A stretch of DNA of 64,000 nucleotides from Rhodococcus pseudokoreensis (GTDB lineage: Bacteria > Actinomycetota > Actinomycetes > Mycobacteriales > Mycobacteriaceae). The notes under the pieces were generated by a model. The model was not told the DNA's origin, did not search any database, and worked only from the letters and a program-made list of their open reading frames with translations. Below, in pieces: positions 10,810 through 19,809 of this stretch (positions are counted from its first letter, which is position 1; every line of letters starts with the position of its first letter). The position numbers and the translations under genes were made by a program. The DNA lies in the NCBI RefSeq assembly GCF_017068395.1, contig NZ_CP070619.1, positions 4,836,001-4,900,000 of the forward strand, in the 5' to 3' direction.

Positions 10810-12339
10810 GTGGGCTATCCAGGAACTTTCGCGAGATCACATCCCGAGCGCGCTGCAATGATCATGGCTGGTTCCGGGGCTCGGATCAGTTATCGAGAGC
10901 TTGATCGGCGGTCGACGTCCCTTGCAGTACTGCTGAGGCGCCGGGGTCTGTGTGCCGGCGACACCGTCGCAGTCGTTGCCGAGAACAGGATCGAGTGGGC
11001 GGAGGTCATCTGGGCGACTGTCCGCGCAGGATTCGACATCGCGCCCGTCAATTGGCACCTGGGTGGCGACGAACTCGGTGCCGTCCTCGGTGCGTGCGAC
11101 GCGCGGGTCGTCATCACCTCTCGGGACTGTCTCGAGGCAGTGCAGGCAGCGGTAAATCGACGCCTGCCCGGGGTCGAGACGATCCTGGTGTTGGGCGGCG
11201 ACGTCGAGAGCGCTCCCGGTGCGCTCGGAAACGTCGAAGACTACGAAACAGCCTTGCTGTCAGCAGTTTCCGCTACAGAATTGCCGGACGAACAACTCGG
11301 TGGTCGCGTGATGTTCAGTGCGGGGACGACGGGCACTCCCAAGGCGATACGACATTCCGCACCGGTCGTCCATCCCGCCGAGGCGCCACCTCATCTCGGT
11401 AGATACACGGAGTTGTTCGACTTCGATATCGACACCGTCTACCTGTCCCCGGCGCCGATCTACCACACCGCCCCCTTCAGATTCGTACTCGCGATCACGC
11501 AGCTCGGCGGGACCGTCGTCTGCATGGAACGATTCGATCCGATGCAGGCGCTGCAGGCAATCACCGAGCATCGGGTCACCCACGCACAGTTCGTCCCGAC
11601 GATGCTGATCCGTCTGGATCGACTTCCGGAAACGGTCAAGAGTTCCGCCGATATGTCCAGCCTGAAGGTCGCGATAACCGGAGCCGCGCCGTGCCCGCCG
11701 GAACTCAAGCTCCGGATCATGAATTGGTGGGGGCCGGTGCTCCACGAACTCTACGGAGCATCGGAGAGTTACGGCAATTGTCACATCGGGCCGGACGAAG
11801 CGCTGGCGCGCCCCGGTTCGGTCGGCAGAGCGCTCGTCGGCACGATTCACATCACCGACGACGACGAAAGGGAATGCCCCATCGGCCGGGACGGCACCGT
11901 CTGGTTCGAAGGCACTCCCCGGTTCGCGTACAACGACGACGAGCAACAACCCCGAGACGGGGGATGGCAGACCGTGGGGGACGTCGGCCATCTCGACAGT
12001 GACGGCTACCTCTACCTGACCGGCCGGAGAAGTCAGCTCATAATCTCGGGCGGTGTCAACGTCTATCCGCAAGAGGTCGAAGATCTTCTGCTGCTGCACC
12101 CCATGGTCTCCGACGTCGCGGTCGTCGGCCTTCCGGACACCGAATACGGCGAGATCGTTGCCGCGTATGTCCTACTGCGGGAGGAATTTCGGAACGGGAC
12201 GCAGACCGAATCGACACTCAGCGCATACTGCCGATCGAAACTTGCCGGCTACAAGTGCCCGCGGCGCATCATCGTCGTAGAAGATCTCCCGCGGGGTGAC
12301 AACGGAAAGTTGTACAAGAGATTCATCGAGACCTCATAG
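10810..12339 (+). CDS. AMP-dependent acyl-CoA synthetase/ligase
   Basis: A 509-residue ANL-family enzyme, GTG start with GGAG upstream. The P-loop is FSAGTTGTPKAIRH, the A5 region LYGASESYGNC, the A7 region WQTVGDVGHLDSDGYLYLTGR, and the A10 lysine lies in PRGDNGKLYKR. It adenylates a carboxylic acid and forms the CoA thioester. The P-loop ending AIRH differs from the common PKGV. The substrate is probably an acid of the same pathway as the neighbouring hydroxyacyl-CoA dehydrogenase. A second ligase is at 46559. Confidence 0.9.
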   Translation: MGYPGTFARSHPERAAMIMAGSGARISYRELDRRSTSLAVLLRRRGLCAGDTVAVVAENRIEWAEVIWATVRAGFDIAPVNWHLGGDELGAVLGACDARVVITSRDCLEAVQAAVNRRLPGVETILVLGGDVESAPGALGNVEDYETALLSAVSATELPDEQLGGRVMFSAGTTGTPKAIRHSAPVVHPAEAPPHLGRYTELFDFDIDTVYLSPAPIYHTAPFRFVLAITQLGGTVVCMERFDPMQALQAITEHRVTHAQFVPTMLIRLDRLPETVKSSADMSSLKVAITGAAPCPPELKLRIMNWWGPVLHELYGASESYGNCHIGPDEALARPGSVGRALVGTIHITDDDERECPIGRDGTVWFEGTPRFAYNDDEQQPRDGGWQTVGDVGHLDSDGYLYLTGRRSQLIISGGVNVYPQEVEDLLLLHPMVSDVAVVGLPDTEYGEIVAAYVLLREEFRNGTQTESTLSAYCRSKLAGYKCPRRIIVVEDLPRGDNGKLYKRFIETS

Positions 12340-12361
12340 GGAACCGGTCGAACACGCACGA

Positions 12362-12391
12362 CACGCGCCGGTCCGTTGGGACCGGCGCGTG
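12362..12391. terminator. Hairpin between convergent ligase and AveC-like genes
   Basis: A perfect 13-bp stem CACGCGCCGGTCC with loop GTTG lies between the stops at 12339 and 12452. It can serve both strands. Confidence 0.8.
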
Positions 12392-12451
12392 ATCAGGGGC
12401 TTTCGACACCGAGGTACGGTGGCACGGGATGGGCCCGCCGGCGATGCGGCG

Positions 12452-13468
12452 CTACCGTTGTGCCTCCACTCCGCCTTCCGCGGGAACTCGAGGAGGAATG
12501 TAGTTGGGCCGGAATGGCGGCCGACCGAGCAAGGTGTCGAGGATGAATGCGAACACCGCCACACCGAATGCGATGGTCAACATGCCGAGCAATTGTGTGG
12601 GCAGCCAAGGATAGTCGGCGTTGACAGCGATCCAGGACGGCATCGCGATGAAACCGTAGACGGCGGTGACAGACAGGGGGGTGATCAGGAGCATCGATAT
12701 CGACTTCCAACCGCGTAGCTGCTCGCGGTAACGGTAGGCGATCGCTGCGGCCAGGAACACGCCGACCGAGTTGCACGGAATCCACCACCACGGCAGCTGC
12801 GAGATGATGACGAGCGGTTGGTTCCCGTAGTAGTGGTAGACCCCCATGCTCAATAGAATCTCCTCGAACATGACGGAACTGGCCGCTGCACCTGCCCACA
12901 TCAACCAGATCATCTTGGTGCGAGGGTTACTCTCGAGCACTTTGTAGATGAAGATCATGAAGGCGCCGTATCCGAACCAACCCGCGACGATCCACCAGGG
13001 CATCTCCCGGCCGAGGATGGTGTAGGCGTGGTTCGACTCGCTCCAGGGGAAGTACACCGCGCCGATGACGTCGTAGAACACCTCGGGTATGCAGATCACC
13101 GCTCCACTGAGTGCGAGCATCAGCGGGAGCAGGGACCCGGTTCGCCTGATCTCGCGGATTCCGAGACCGACACCGATGAGTCCTACTGCAGTCATGCAGA
13201 CGGTGGCGATGATGTTGTTCGTCGACATGTACGGCGTGTTGTGTGGCGGCGTGGGGATCCCGAACTCGGGATCTATTGTGAAGTCCGCACTTCCGAGGAC
13301 GGGTCCCTGCCGGAGCGCGGTGATGATCAGGGCGGCGACGACTGCGATGACGACCGCAGTCGCAATGATGGCCTTGCCTTTCGGCGTGATCCCGTCGGAC
13401 GAGGACTCGTCGTGCCTTTCGGGGGGTGTGGTTCGTTGCGTGACGCCTTTCGGCGGCGTTGAAACCAT
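12452..13468 (-). CDS. Multi-pass membrane protein, AveC-like family
   Basis: A 338-residue integral membrane protein with about seven hydrophobic segments after a charged N-terminus (ATAVVIAVVAALIITAL, IIATVCMTAVGLIGVGLG, LLPLMLALSGAVICIPEVFY and others). Blocks EVFYDVIGAVYFPWSES and WWIVAGWFGYGAFMIFIYK match what I recall of the AveC spirocyclase-like family of mycobacteria and rhodococci. AveC acts on avermectin spiroketal chemistry; the activity of catabolic-cluster homologues is unknown. ATG 13468 is chosen for its GAGAGG; an upstream ATG at 13513 lacks an RBS. Possible roles are substrate transport or a membrane cyclase/dehydratase. Confidence 0.72.
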   Translation of the reverse strand: MVSTPPKGVTQRTTPPERHDESSSDGITPKGKAIIATAVVIAVVAALIITALRQGPVLGSADFTIDPEFGIPTPPHNTPYMSTNNIIATVCMTAVGLIGVGLGIREIRRTGSLLPLMLALSGAVICIPEVFYDVIGAVYFPWSESNHAYTILGREMPWWIVAGWFGYGAFMIFIYKVLESNPRTKMIWLMWAGAAASSVMFEEILLSMGVYHYYGNQPLVIISQLPWWWIPCNSVGVFLAAAIAYRYREQLRGWKSISMLLITPLSVTAVYGFIAMPSWIAVNADYPWLPTQLLGMLTIAFGVAVFAFILDTLLGRPPFRPNYIPPRVPAEGGVEAQR

Positions 13469-13624
13469 TACTGCGCCTCTCTGTGACGACGGCGGATTGT
13501 GCGCTTCGGCCATGAAGGGTCCGAGGAATGGAAGCCTGGGATGGTGACCGTCGCTAGGTCGACTCTATGACATGCGCCACAATAAAGTCTAGACCCCGAC
13601 TGTTGTTGATGCGATATCTAGACA

Positions 13625-13656
13625 ATCTATTGCTCTATAGTCAAAGGGTAGAGTTT
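13625..13656 (+). promoter_or_regulatory. Promoter/operator of the first phosphohistidine protein gene
   Basis: TCTATTGC, ATAGTCA and GGTAGAGTTT occur with 3-base spacers, in exactly the same order and spacing as at 35120-35150. TAGAGT is the likely -10 element. The gap 13469-13783 otherwise holds an AT-rich block (AGTCTAGAC at 13587, ATATCTAGAC at 13614) and a leader of about 125 bases. I see no gene in it. Confidence 0.65.
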
Positions 13657-13783
13657 AATTGTGGTGCCCGTCACTCGCCGCCGCAGAAGCGTGCGGCATC
13701 ACTGTGCCGGAGGGTGCTGCCCCCAGGGCTGTCCCGGCCTTCGTCGGCACGGCAGCATCGGCGCTCACGATGAGGAGAAGCTC

Positions 13784-15412
13784 TTGTACACCAACGTCAC
13801 CGACCCGATTCGCGGAACGTCTGAACCTGATCGGTATTGGACCAGCACCAACCTGGGCGAGGCCTGCCCCGAGGTCATGTCACCCATGTGCTGGAGTGTG
13901 TGGGAACGGTCAGCTGAGCTGGGTTGGCTCTATTCGATGTACGCGTTCGGTGTGCTCCCGAAGAAGAAGGTCACCGTCTCCCCCGATGTAAACGATCGCG
14001 GCCTGTCCTGCTTCTTCGGAAGGCAAGCGCTGAACGTCGACGCCATCAAAAAGATCATGTCGGCACTGCCTGGCGTCGATGCCGACGACTTCGAGCGTGA
14101 CCTCATGGGAAGCGTGCGACCGGATGCGCCGCAGTTCAAGTCGAGCTACGCCCGTGTTCCCGTGCTCATGTTCAAGGCGCCGTACGCTCTGCTGCGAACC
14201 GGCCCGAGGTTGAAATCTCTGCACGACGAGATGCACGAGCGTTGGACGGCGTCGGTCTACCCGCGGAAAGAATCGAACAGCGAGCCCATCGATGTTCTGG
14301 TGCAAGCGCGCGATCAGTTCCAGCGCATCTTTTCCGTTCACTGTGTATGGAGGTTCGTGTTCCAGGGCGCGCAGAGCGCGGTGGCACAAGCCGCCGAAAA
14401 GGCCGGAGATGCAACACTTGCCGATCAACTGCTGTCGGGGGTGGGAGATGTCAACGAGACGAGGATGGCTGACGACCTCTGGCGATTGGGTCAGGACGAG
14501 CTGACCGAGGGCGAGTTCCTGGAGAGCTGGGGCTACCACGGACCGAATGAAGGAAATCCCTACACCACGGTGTGGCGTGAGAACCCTGCACCCATCCGTG
14601 CATTGGCGGCGGCATACGCACAGCGATCCGAACGACCCGCGGTGCGCGCAGCGCGCGCCCGGGAAGTCGGCATCGAGGCGGAACGCCGTCTTCTCGCCGC
14701 GACTCCATGGTCTCGCCGTCCGGCGACGCGTTGGTTGGTGCATCGGATGCGAAATATCATCCGAACGCTGCAGGTCGGGAAGGCGGCGTATCTCATGGCA
14801 ATTGACGCGGCTCGAGCGGCGGCGCGAAACCTCGGCGCGCAACTGGTGGAACGCGGCGTGCTCCAGCAGGTCGACGACATCTTCTTCGTCACGATCGAGG
14901 AATGCCAGGAATTGGTTTGCGGGCGCGTACCGAACGTGCAGGAGGTCGTCGAGGTCCGCCGCGCGACCCGTGCCGAGTACAAGGCAATGGCGCTTCCCGT
15001 CGCCTTTCGAGGCATGCCGGAACCGCTCGTGGGCGCCGTCGAGGTCGACGTTGTGGATGTCACCGAATTGTCCGGCGCTGCGAGCGGCGGCGGAAGCGTG
15101 GAGGGTCGGGCGCGGGTTGTGGTCGATCCGGACCAGGAAATCGAACTCGACGCGGGCGATGTTCTGGTGTGTCGATTCACCGACCCGAGCTGGGCTCCCC
15201 TGATGGCGTTGGCTGACGCCCTGGTGATCGACATTGGCGGGTCGGCGAGCCACGGGGCGGTGGTCGCCCGCGAACTGGGCATTCCGTTCGTGATCGGCAC
15301 GCAGAGCGGGACGAGGGTCATCCACGATGGGGATCACATCCGGGTGGATGGTCCCGCGAACCTGGTCAGCGTGCTCACACGCGCGAAGGCGGCGGAAACC
15401 GCGACCGCGTGA
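13784..15412 (+). CDS. Phosphohistidine-domain phosphotransferase subunit, copy 1
   Basis: A 542-residue protein from TTG 13784 (GAGGAGAAG upstream), chosen because its paralog at 35240 begins at the matching residue. Residues 1-410 form a helical domain with DPIRGTSEPDRYW, VMSPMCWSVWE, FFGRQALNVD and WGYHGPNEGNPYTTVWREN; this layout matches the substrate-binding region of rifampin phosphotransferase. Residues 430-540 form the swivelling PEP-utiliser domain with phospho-accepting His490 in SASHGAVVARELGIPF. There is no ATP-grasp domain, so phosphate must come from another protein, presumably the one at 7914. The substrate hydroxyl is unknown. Closest in-window relative: the copy at 35240. Confidence 0.87.
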   Translation: MYTNVTDPIRGTSEPDRYWTSTNLGEACPEVMSPMCWSVWERSAELGWLYSMYAFGVLPKKKVTVSPDVNDRGLSCFFGRQALNVDAIKKIMSALPGVDADDFERDLMGSVRPDAPQFKSSYARVPVLMFKAPYALLRTGPRLKSLHDEMHERWTASVYPRKESNSEPIDVLVQARDQFQRIFSVHCVWRFVFQGAQSAVAQAAEKAGDATLADQLLSGVGDVNETRMADDLWRLGQDELTEGEFLESWGYHGPNEGNPYTTVWRENPAPIRALAAAYAQRSERPAVRAARAREVGIEAERRLLAATPWSRRPATRWLVHRMRNIIRTLQVGKAAYLMAIDAARAAARNLGAQLVERGVLQQVDDIFFVTIEECQELVCGRVPNVQEVVEVRRATRAEYKAMALPVAFRGMPEPLVGAVEVDVVDVTELSGAASGGGSVEGRARVVVDPDQEIELDAGDVLVCRFTDPSWAPLMALADALVIDIGGSASHGAVVARELGIPFVIGTQSGTRVIHDGDHIRVDGPANLVSVLTRAKAAETATA

Positions 15413-15451
15413 GGCGGGAAGTGCCGAATGAAAGCGGCCTGCGATAAATGA

Positions 15452-15489
15452 ACGACAGTGCGAGTCCCGGGCGGGACTCGCACTGTCGT
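15452..15489. terminator. Long hairpin between copy 1 and the P450 gene
   Basis: A perfect 18-bp stem (ACGACAGTGCGAGTCCCG and its complement) with a two-base centre sits between convergent stops at 15412 and 15537. Confidence 0.82.
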
Positions 15490-15536
15490 GTGGGCTGAAG
15501 AGTCGGGCTCGTCGCCGAGGGCTCAGTGTGAGAGGC

Positions 15537-16847
15537 TCAGCGCGAGGGCGACGAGAAGGTAATCGGAAGCGATTCGATGCCGTGCAGCACGAAGCTCCGG
15601 TGGAACGTCACTTCCTCGTCTGGGTCGGCCAGAGCGATGGAATGGCAACGCTCCAGCAGAACCGTCAGTGCCGCCTTGGACTCCATCTTGGCCAAATTCA
15701 TACCCAGGCAGGAGTGCTCGCCGCGACCGAACGTCAGGTGGCGGGCCCGTGCGGTGTCGAGATCGACTTCGTCGGGCTCGCTGTACACCGATGGATCTCG
15801 GTTTGCGGAACCGGTAACCAGGTAGATGAGGCCGTCGGCAGGAATGCGGGTGCCTCCGACCTCCACCTCGTCGACGGCGACCCGCCAGATTCCTTGTACG
15901 GGCGGTTCCAGGCGAAGCACCTCGTCGAGGAAGTTGGTGATCTTGTCGTGATCCTCACGCAGGGATTCCTGCAACGCGGGATCCTTGGCGAGCATCCAGA
16001 GTGCACTGGTCAGCAGGTTGGTCGTCGTTTCGTTGCCGGCGACCAGGAATTGCACCAGCATCTGGAGTAACTCGGCGAGAGTCAGGGGAGCTTCGCCATC
16101 GAGTCGCGCAGCCAGCAGGTCGCTCAAGAGATCGTCGACAGGATGCTCGCGCCGCCGATCGAGTTCCTCGGTGAAGTAATCGTAGAAGGCGTCCACCTGG
16201 TCGAAGATCTCGATGATGGCATTCGTGTCGTGTGAGAGTGCGCCGACGCCACGGGTGAAGGCGTTGGACCACTCTTTGAAGGTCGCCATGTGGGAAGGCG
16301 GCACCCCGAGAAGGGTCGCAATTACTGTCATCGGAATGGGCATGCTGAAGCCGGCGACGACGTCGGTGGGGCCGTCGGCGGCGAAGTTGTCGATGAGCTG
16401 ATTGGTCAGCTCTTTCACGGCGCCGTCGAGTTCTGCTACCCGGCGAGGCGTGAAAGCGGCATTGACAAGTGAGCGCTGACGCTTGTGCAAGGGCGGATCG
16501 GAGAACAGCAGGACGCGCGATTTGCTCAGTTCGATGCGCCGGGCCGCCTGCTGCCGGGTGCGCTCCGGGAGATCGGCATTCTGCAGTATCTGCTGGGCGA
16601 TACCTGATACCGAACTGGGCCCGCTGGCCATGCGGTTCGAGAACCGGGTGGCATCACGCAACACATCCAGAACGTCTTCGTGCCGCGTGACAATCCAAGC
16701 GCCCAACTGCTCATTGTATGAGACCGGGTCGCTGTCGCGCTGGGCGGCGTATGCACCATAGGGGCACCGAACGACGTCAGGACGCAGCGCTAGCAGGTCA
16801 TCGAATGTGGCGGCGGGGCAGGTTGTTGTGTCCGCTCGATCTGTCAC
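15537..16847 (-). CDS. Cytochrome P450 (first)
   Basis: A 436-residue soluble bacterial P450 from GTG 16847, with GAGGAG six bases upstream. The I-helix oxygen-binding motif is VAGNETTTN, the ExxR pair is in EVLRLEP, and the heme-thiolate Cys380 is in FGRGEHSCLG. It hydroxylates or epoxidises an organic substrate with electrons from a ferredoxin and reductase. A reductase with its own 2Fe-2S centre lies directly upstream at 16939 and a ferredoxin gene is at 43972. The second P450 at 38023 shares long blocks (PMTVIA, LGVPPS, AFTRGVGAL), so the two are paralogs. Confidence 0.95.
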   Translation of the reverse strand: MTDRADTTTCPAATFDDLLALRPDVVRCPYGAYAAQRDSDPVSYNEQLGAWIVTRHEDVLDVLRDATRFSNRMASGPSSVSGIAQQILQNADLPERTRQQAARRIELSKSRVLLFSDPPLHKRQRSLVNAAFTPRRVAELDGAVKELTNQLIDNFAADGPTDVVAGFSMPIPMTVIATLLGVPPSHMATFKEWSNAFTRGVGALSHDTNAIIEIFDQVDAFYDYFTEELDRRREHPVDDLLSDLLAARLDGEAPLTLAELLQMLVQFLVAGNETTTNLLTSALWMLAKDPALQESLREDHDKITNFLDEVLRLEPPVQGIWRVAVDEVEVGGTRIPADGLIYLVTGSANRDPSVYSEPDEVDLDTARARHLTFGRGEHSCLGMNLAKMESKAALTVLLERCHSIALADPDEEVTFHRSFVLHGIESLPITFSSPSR

Positions 16848-16865
16848 CGCAAACTCCTCATGCAC

Positions 16866-16890
16866 GATTGCTAGAATATTGATTGCTAGA
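16866..16890 (-). promoter_or_regulatory. Direct repeat in the P450 promoter region
   Basis: GATTGCTAGA occurs at 16866-16875 and again at 16881-16890, 15 bp apart, just upstream of the P450 start. A 15-bp phase puts the copies on nearly opposite DNA faces. It may be an operator or -10/-35 region. Confidence 0.5.
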
Positions 16891-16938
16891 GTATCTGACT
16901 GCGCGGCGACGTGTCTATACGCGAGCGACGCAGAACTG

Positions 16939-17892
16939 TCATAGGTCGAGTACGAGTTTTCTTCCCTTGCAGCGGCTCACGCAGATCATCATCATGTCGC
17001 CGTTGTCCTGCTCGTCGGGAGTCAGGTAGTCGTCGCGGTGGTCAGGCTCGCCGTCGAGTACCTTGGTCTCGCATTCGCCGCAGTATCCCTCCTCGCAGGA
17101 AAAAGGCTGATCGGGGAGCACTTTTCGCACCTCGTCCAGGATGTTGACTCCTTCGGGGACGGTGAACGTGGCACCGGTTCGTCGTAGTTCCACCTCGAAC
17201 GAATCGCCACTGGTGTCCACGGGCCCGCTGGCCGAGAAGCGTTCGAAATGCAGACCGCCGAGATGGTCGTGCGCGGAGAACTCCGCCGCAACCGCGTCGA
17301 TCATCGCGCTCGGACCGCAGGTATAGATCACGGCGCCGCCCGGCGCACTCGCGAGGATGGACGGCAGATCGGGATAGCCGCGCTCCTCCTCGATCCACAA
17401 ATCCACCTGATCTCCGAGTGAACCGAGCTGCTCGCGATACGCCATCGAACTGGCGCTACGGCCACCGTAAACGAGAGTCCATCGTGCCCCCGCTTTGCGC
17501 ACCTGCTCGATCATGGGGATGAGTGGTGTGATGCCGATCCCCCCGCCGATGAAGATGTACGAGTCCGCCTCGACCAGGTGGAAGTTGTTCCGCGGAAGGC
17601 GGATGTTCAGCTCGACGCCGGCCTCGGCGGCATCGTGCAGTTCCTTCGAACCGCCGCGGCCGTTCTCTTCCCTCAGAACGGCGATCGTGTACTTCGATCG
17701 ATCGTCTCGGTTCCCGCAGAGCGAGTATTGACGAGACAGGCCCGAAGGCAGGTGCACTTCGATGTGAGCCCCCGGCTCCCAGGTCGGCAGGGGATGCCCT
17801 TCCGGATCTGCGAACGATACTTCGATGACGTCGTCGGCGACCTCGGCCACATTGGTGACGCGCAAGGTCAGGCTTTCGATGGTGGTGATCAT
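16939..17892 (-). CDS. Oxidoreductase of the phthalate dioxygenase reductase type (FMN, NAD, 2Fe-2S)
   Basis: 317 residues from ATG 17892. Domain order is FMN-binding barrel with RQYSLCGN (about 58-65), nucleotide domain with GGGIGITPL and YTCGPSAMI, then a C-terminal plant-type 2Fe-2S domain with SCEEGYCGEC and a final Cys in MMICVSRC. This order is that of PDR/VanB-type reductases, which pass electrons from NADH to Rieske oxygenases and sometimes P450s. It starts just after the stop of the LLM gene at 17897, so the two are co-transcribed. Likely partners are the Rieske oxygenase at 39697 or the P450 at 15537. Confidence 0.93.
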   Translation of the reverse strand: MITTIESLTLRVTNVAEVADDVIEVSFADPEGHPLPTWEPGAHIEVHLPSGLSRQYSLCGNRDDRSKYTIAVLREENGRGGSKELHDAAEAGVELNIRLPRNNFHLVEADSYIFIGGGIGITPLIPMIEQVRKAGARWTLVYGGRSASSMAYREQLGSLGDQVDLWIEEERGYPDLPSILASAPGGAVIYTCGPSAMIDAVAAEFSAHDHLGGLHFERFSASGPVDTSGDSFEVELRRTGATFTVPEGVNILDEVRKVLPDQPFSCEEGYCGECETKVLDGEPDHRDDYLTPDEQDNGDMMMICVSRCKGRKLVLDL

Positions 17893-17896
17893 GTGA

Positions 17897-18793
17897 TCAG
17901 CCCTTCGCGGCTTCGACAAGCGGCTTCAGGTTTGTGAGAACCTCGAGCCATCCTGTTGATGTTGTGATTTCGGAGCAGAAGTTGGTCTCGATGATGACTC
18001 CTTCGAGGTCTGCGGCAACGCACTCCGCAACTCGGGTGGTCATTTCGTCCACGGTCATTCGTTTGCCGGCGGTGGATTGCTGAGCGAGTCGGTAGATCGC
18101 TCCGACCGGGTTCTTGTCCTGCGGCCGTTGACTGTTGATGTCCTCGAGGATACCCACCACATTACTGATGGGGATGGAACCGGGATTCCACAGGTCGAAG
18201 TCGCGAGCAGTTCGTGCGAGGCCTGCTTTGGAGTACATGCCGGACATCAAGCGGGGGATCCGTGTGGGCTTCGGCTGCATGATGGCCGGTCCGATGTCGA
18301 AGAACGCGCCATGGTGTTCCACCGGATCGTCGCTCCAGCACGCACGGAGAGCGGGAATGAAGTCATCCATACGCTTGCCTCGCGTACGGGGGTCGACTCC
18401 GACGGCCCGATGTTCTTCCTCGGACCATCCCACGCTCAGGCCTACGACGGACAGGCGGCCTTCGCTGATTCGGTCGACGGTGGCAAGTCGGTTGGCCAAT
18501 TGCGCAGGCCAGTGATTTCCGCCGACGAGAATACTGGTTCCCAGTTGCAGGCGATCCGTCCAGGTGGCAACGGCGGCGAGCAACTCGGTGGGCGCCCACA
18601 CTGAACGGTAGACATCGGGCTGGTCGGTTGCGCTGCCGCCGTAATCGCCCGACTGCTGGAGTGCGTAGAGGAAGTGGTCCTGCACCCATACGTTGTCGAA
18701 GCCCATGTCGTCGGCTTGCTGAACGAAGTCACGGATCAACGACGCCGTCACGACCGGCCCCAGCTGTGGCAGTGTGAGTCCAATTGTTGTCAC
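17897..18793 (-). CDS. LLM-class (luciferase-like) F420/flavin-dependent oxidoreductase
   Basis: A 298-residue TIM-barrel protein of the bacterial luciferase family. It has GLTLPQLGP at the start, DDMGFDNVWVQDHF, QLGTSILVGGNHWPAQLANRLATVDRISEGRLSVVGLSVGWSEEEHRAVGVDPRTRGKRMDDF, and a C-terminal effector region. The GWSEEEHRAVGVD-type segment is common in F420-dependent actinobacterial members. GTG 18793 overlaps the upstream stop by four bases (GTGA), and GGAG-rich sequence precedes it. The family reduces or oxidises secondary alcohols, enones or sulfur compounds; F420 or FMN use cannot be settled here. Confidence 0.87.
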   Translation of the reverse strand: MTTIGLTLPQLGPVVTASLIRDFVQQADDMGFDNVWVQDHFLYALQQSGDYGGSATDQPDVYRSVWAPTELLAAVATWTDRLQLGTSILVGGNHWPAQLANRLATVDRISEGRLSVVGLSVGWSEEEHRAVGVDPRTRGKRMDDFIPALRACWSDDPVEHHGAFFDIGPAIMQPKPTRIPRLMSGMYSKAGLARTARDFDLWNPGSIPISNVVGILEDINSQRPQDKNPVGAIYRLAQQSTAGKRMTVDEMTTRVAECVAADLEGVIIETNFCSEITTSTGWLEVLTNLKPLVEAAKG

Positions 18794-19260
18794 GAGGTAA
18801 CTCCCGTCTCCTGTTTCGGAAGTTCGTGTCGTTCGATTCGGGAGAGTCGACTGCGACAGATGCGCCATCGCCCGTCGTCGCATCGCCGGTACGTCTCGGT
18901 GTAGTGGCCCCACCCCTCATGGGATACATAGCCGCTGCCGGCCGGGGACTCTACGCGGTCGTACATCGGCCAGATGGCCGTTGCTGTCGTCTCGTCGACA
19001 ATGTCGATCTCGGGTACGTGTCCGTGGTGGACCGAGTAGCCGGTTTCGAAGTGCCTGGCCACGCTTGCAAGAAACTCCTGCTTGCCGCGAGGGGAGGAGG
19101 TCGATTCGGCGAAGTCGACGATGAGGTCGTCGGTGAACAGGTCTGCGAATTCGTCCCAGAGTCGGAAATCAACGCAACGGAAGTATCGAGCCTTGAGTTG
19201 GCGAATGTCCTCTATGGCAACGAGTCGACGAACAGCCTGCTCCATGGATTCAACGGTCAT
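18790..19260 (-). CDS. SnoaL-like / NTF2-fold protein
   Basis: 156 residues of the SnoaL_4 type: IEDIRQLKARYFRCVDFRLWDEFADLFTDDLIVDF at about 17-51, a central HHGHVPEIDIVDETTATAIWPM strand pair, and the closing RWRICRSRLSRIERH. The HGH pair is typical of members with dehydratase or isomerase activity. It overlaps the LLM gene by four bases and lies 26 bp after an epoxide-hydrolase-like gene, forming one minus-strand operon down to the reductase at 16939. Confidence 0.83.
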   Translation of the reverse strand: MTVESMEQAVRRLVAIEDIRQLKARYFRCVDFRLWDEFADLFTDDLIVDFAESTSSPRGKQEFLASVARHFETGYSVHHGHVPEIDIVDETTATAIWPMYDRVESPAGSGYVSHEGWGHYTETYRRCDDGRWRICRSRLSRIERHELPKQETGVTS

Positions 19261-19286
19261 TGTTCAGTCCCCTGTACGACGAAGAA

Positions 19287-19718
19287 TTAGTGGGTGTGCC
19301 GCGGGAATCGTTCCCGGATAGGCGAGTCCGCGTTGTAGTCGGAGTAGCGTGCGATCTTTCCGTCTGCGACGACGAACGAACCCATGATCGGTATTTCGAT
19401 CGCGACGCTGCCGTCGGCGGTGTGCACCCGGTCGATCCGCTCGGTGAGCACGAGGTTGTCGCGCGAGGCGATGTTGAGCAGCTCGGCGGTGCAGTACTCC
19501 ATCTCGAGGGTGTCGTGCAGCGTGGTCAGAAAGTCCATCGCTGCCTGCTTCCCCTTGGTGGCCGGCGACCCGGTGTTCTCCCAGGAAACGTCTTCGGTCA
19601 TCCAGTGGTCGTAGCAGTCGCGCATGTGCGGCCAGGCGCCAGGTCCCCAGTCGTCGAGAAACCCGACGACTGCCTTCTCTGCGTCGGTCCGTGCTTCCGC
19701 TCCGGGGTGGATGATCAC
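19287..19718 (-). CDS. Limonene-1,2-epoxide hydrolase family protein (first)
   Basis: A 143-residue NTF2-fold protein from GTG 19718 with a perfect AGGAGG. It keeps the limonene epoxide hydrolase triad pattern: Arg94 and Asp96 in LTERIDRV and Asp127 in ARYSDY, matching Arg99, Asp101 and Asp132 of the Rhodococcus erythropolis enzyme as I recall it. Such enzymes open epoxides to diols in one step. It is divergently transcribed from an FAD monooxygenase whose other side carries a second family member (21357), so epoxidation followed by hydrolysis is likely. Confidence 0.85.
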   Translation of the reverse strand: MIIHPGAEARTDAEKAVVGFLDDWGPGAWPHMRDCYDHWMTEDVSWENTGSPATKGKQAAMDFLTTLHDTLEMEYCTAELLNIASRDNLVLTERIDRVHTADGSVAIEIPIMGSFVVADGKIARYSDYNADSPIRERFPRHTH

Positions 19719-19745
19719 TTTCGTCCTCCTATGTTCCTTGTCACA

Positions 19746-19771
19746 TCGATAGTCGCATGCAAGACTATTGA
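19746..19771. promoter_or_regulatory. Palindromic operator in the FAD/epoxide hydrolase divergent promoter
   Basis: ATAGTC at 19749-19754 and GACTAT at 19763-19768 form a perfect inverted repeat around eight bases. The next four bases outward match except for one pair. This size suits a MarR or TetR dimer, and ATAGTC half-sites recur at other promoters in the cluster. Confidence 0.7.
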
Positions 19772-19809
19772 TCGTCAACGTAAGTGCAGAGAGATGCCTG
19801 GGAGGCGCA

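Noticed and set aside
13910..15337. A 475-codon minus-strand frame opposite acceptor copy 1
   Set aside because: Antisense shadow with biased composition; the same artefact appears opposite the other acceptor copies.
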